Origin: CAZUQP01 sp964484285
Lineage (GTDB): Bacteria > Pseudomonadota > Gammaproteobacteria > DSM-16500
Assembly: GCA_964484285.1 (NCBI GenBank)
Contig: CAZAEO010000120.1
Coordinates: 1-5,577 of the forward strand
DNA: 5,577 nt
Direction: 5' to 3'
The translations under genes and the position numbers were made by a program. This document shows, piece after piece, positions 5,524 to 5,577 of this stretch. The first letter of the stretch is position 1. Each line of letters opens with the position of its first letter. Below the pieces are notes generated by a model. The model was not told where the DNA came from. It was given only the letters and a program-made list of their open reading frames with translations, and ran no database searches.

Positions 5524-5577
5524 CTCAGTACACGACAAAAAACCGTTCGCTCTGAGGAGGCCGCAAAAGCGGCCGTC
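5524..5577 (+). repeat. Dispersed intergenic palindromic repeat (right copy, truncated by window end)
   Basis: It begins with CTCAGTACACGACAAAAAAC, sharing GTACACGACAAAAA with the left-edge repeat in opposite orientation. Then comes CCGTTCGCTCTGAGGAGG and a perfect hairpin, GGCCGC (5559-5564), AAAA loop, GCGGCC (5569-5574). The CCGTTCG...CTGAG style resembles palindromic intergenic repeats whose second half would read TCGA-(N)-CGAACGG; that half would lie beyond the window. The GC-rich core contrasts sharply with the surrounding AT-rich DNA. The copy starts 15 bases after the ydgA-like stop. The hairpin could act in transcript 3'-end formation or stability, but no T-run is visible after it. 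Confidence 0.6.

Noticed and set aside
5308..5538. Minus-strand frame of 76 codons over the end of the ydgA-like gene
   Set aside because: Antisense to the conserved DUF945 C-terminal module; Cys-rich composition typical of a shadow; starts inside the repeat region without a ribosome binding site.
1..5577. Defence system, prophage, CRISPR array or insertion sequence
   Set aside because: All large frames are accounted for by housekeeping or envelope genes, and no regularly spaced repeats or transposase-like frames were seen.

Overview
The window is a moderately AT-rich gammaproteobacterial chromosome segment. Three genes on the minus strand, yfgM-bamB-der, form a tight envelope/ribosome-assembly operon in the same order as in E. 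coli. A divergent DUF945/YdgA-family gene lies on the plus strand. Low GC, the very AT-rich intergenic DNA and dispersed palindromic repeats beside the genes suggest a Legionellales/Coxiellaceae-like organism, but that placement is inference. No phage, IS, CRISPR, tRNA or rRNA gene is visible.

Layout. Bases 1-60 carry the edge of a dispersed intergenic repeat. Bases 61-342 hold no gene and are very AT-rich, with short direct and inverted repeats that look regulatory. Bases 343-475 hold my main discovery candidate: an unannotated plus-strand small RNA of about 130 nt. It has five ANGGA motifs, four of them wholly or mostly in predicted hairpin loops, and ends in a strong rho-independent terminator. 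This is the architecture of RsmY/RsmZ/CsrB-type RNAs that sequester the global regulator CsrA. It converges with der, and its terminator U-tract overlaps the der stop codon. Then come der (474-1859), bamB (1862-3013 with a corrected start) and yfgM (3043-3675, TTG start), all minus strand. A 141-bp divergent promoter region (3676-3816) follows, with a TATACT -10 box in each direction. Next is ydgA-like (3817-5508). Another copy of the dispersed repeat module lies at 5524-5577, inverted relative to the one at the left edge and running off the window.

How the genes fit together. YfgM is an inner-membrane TPR protein linked to the SecYEG translocon and periplasmic chaperones. BamB is the beta-propeller lipoprotein of the outer-membrane BAM complex. 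Der is a double-GTPase needed for 50S ribosome maturation. The hisS gene that precedes yfgM in E. coli is not here; the divergent DUF945 gene occupies that place. If the sRNA is real, a post-transcriptional CsrA-titrating regulator sits directly downstream of this housekeeping operon.
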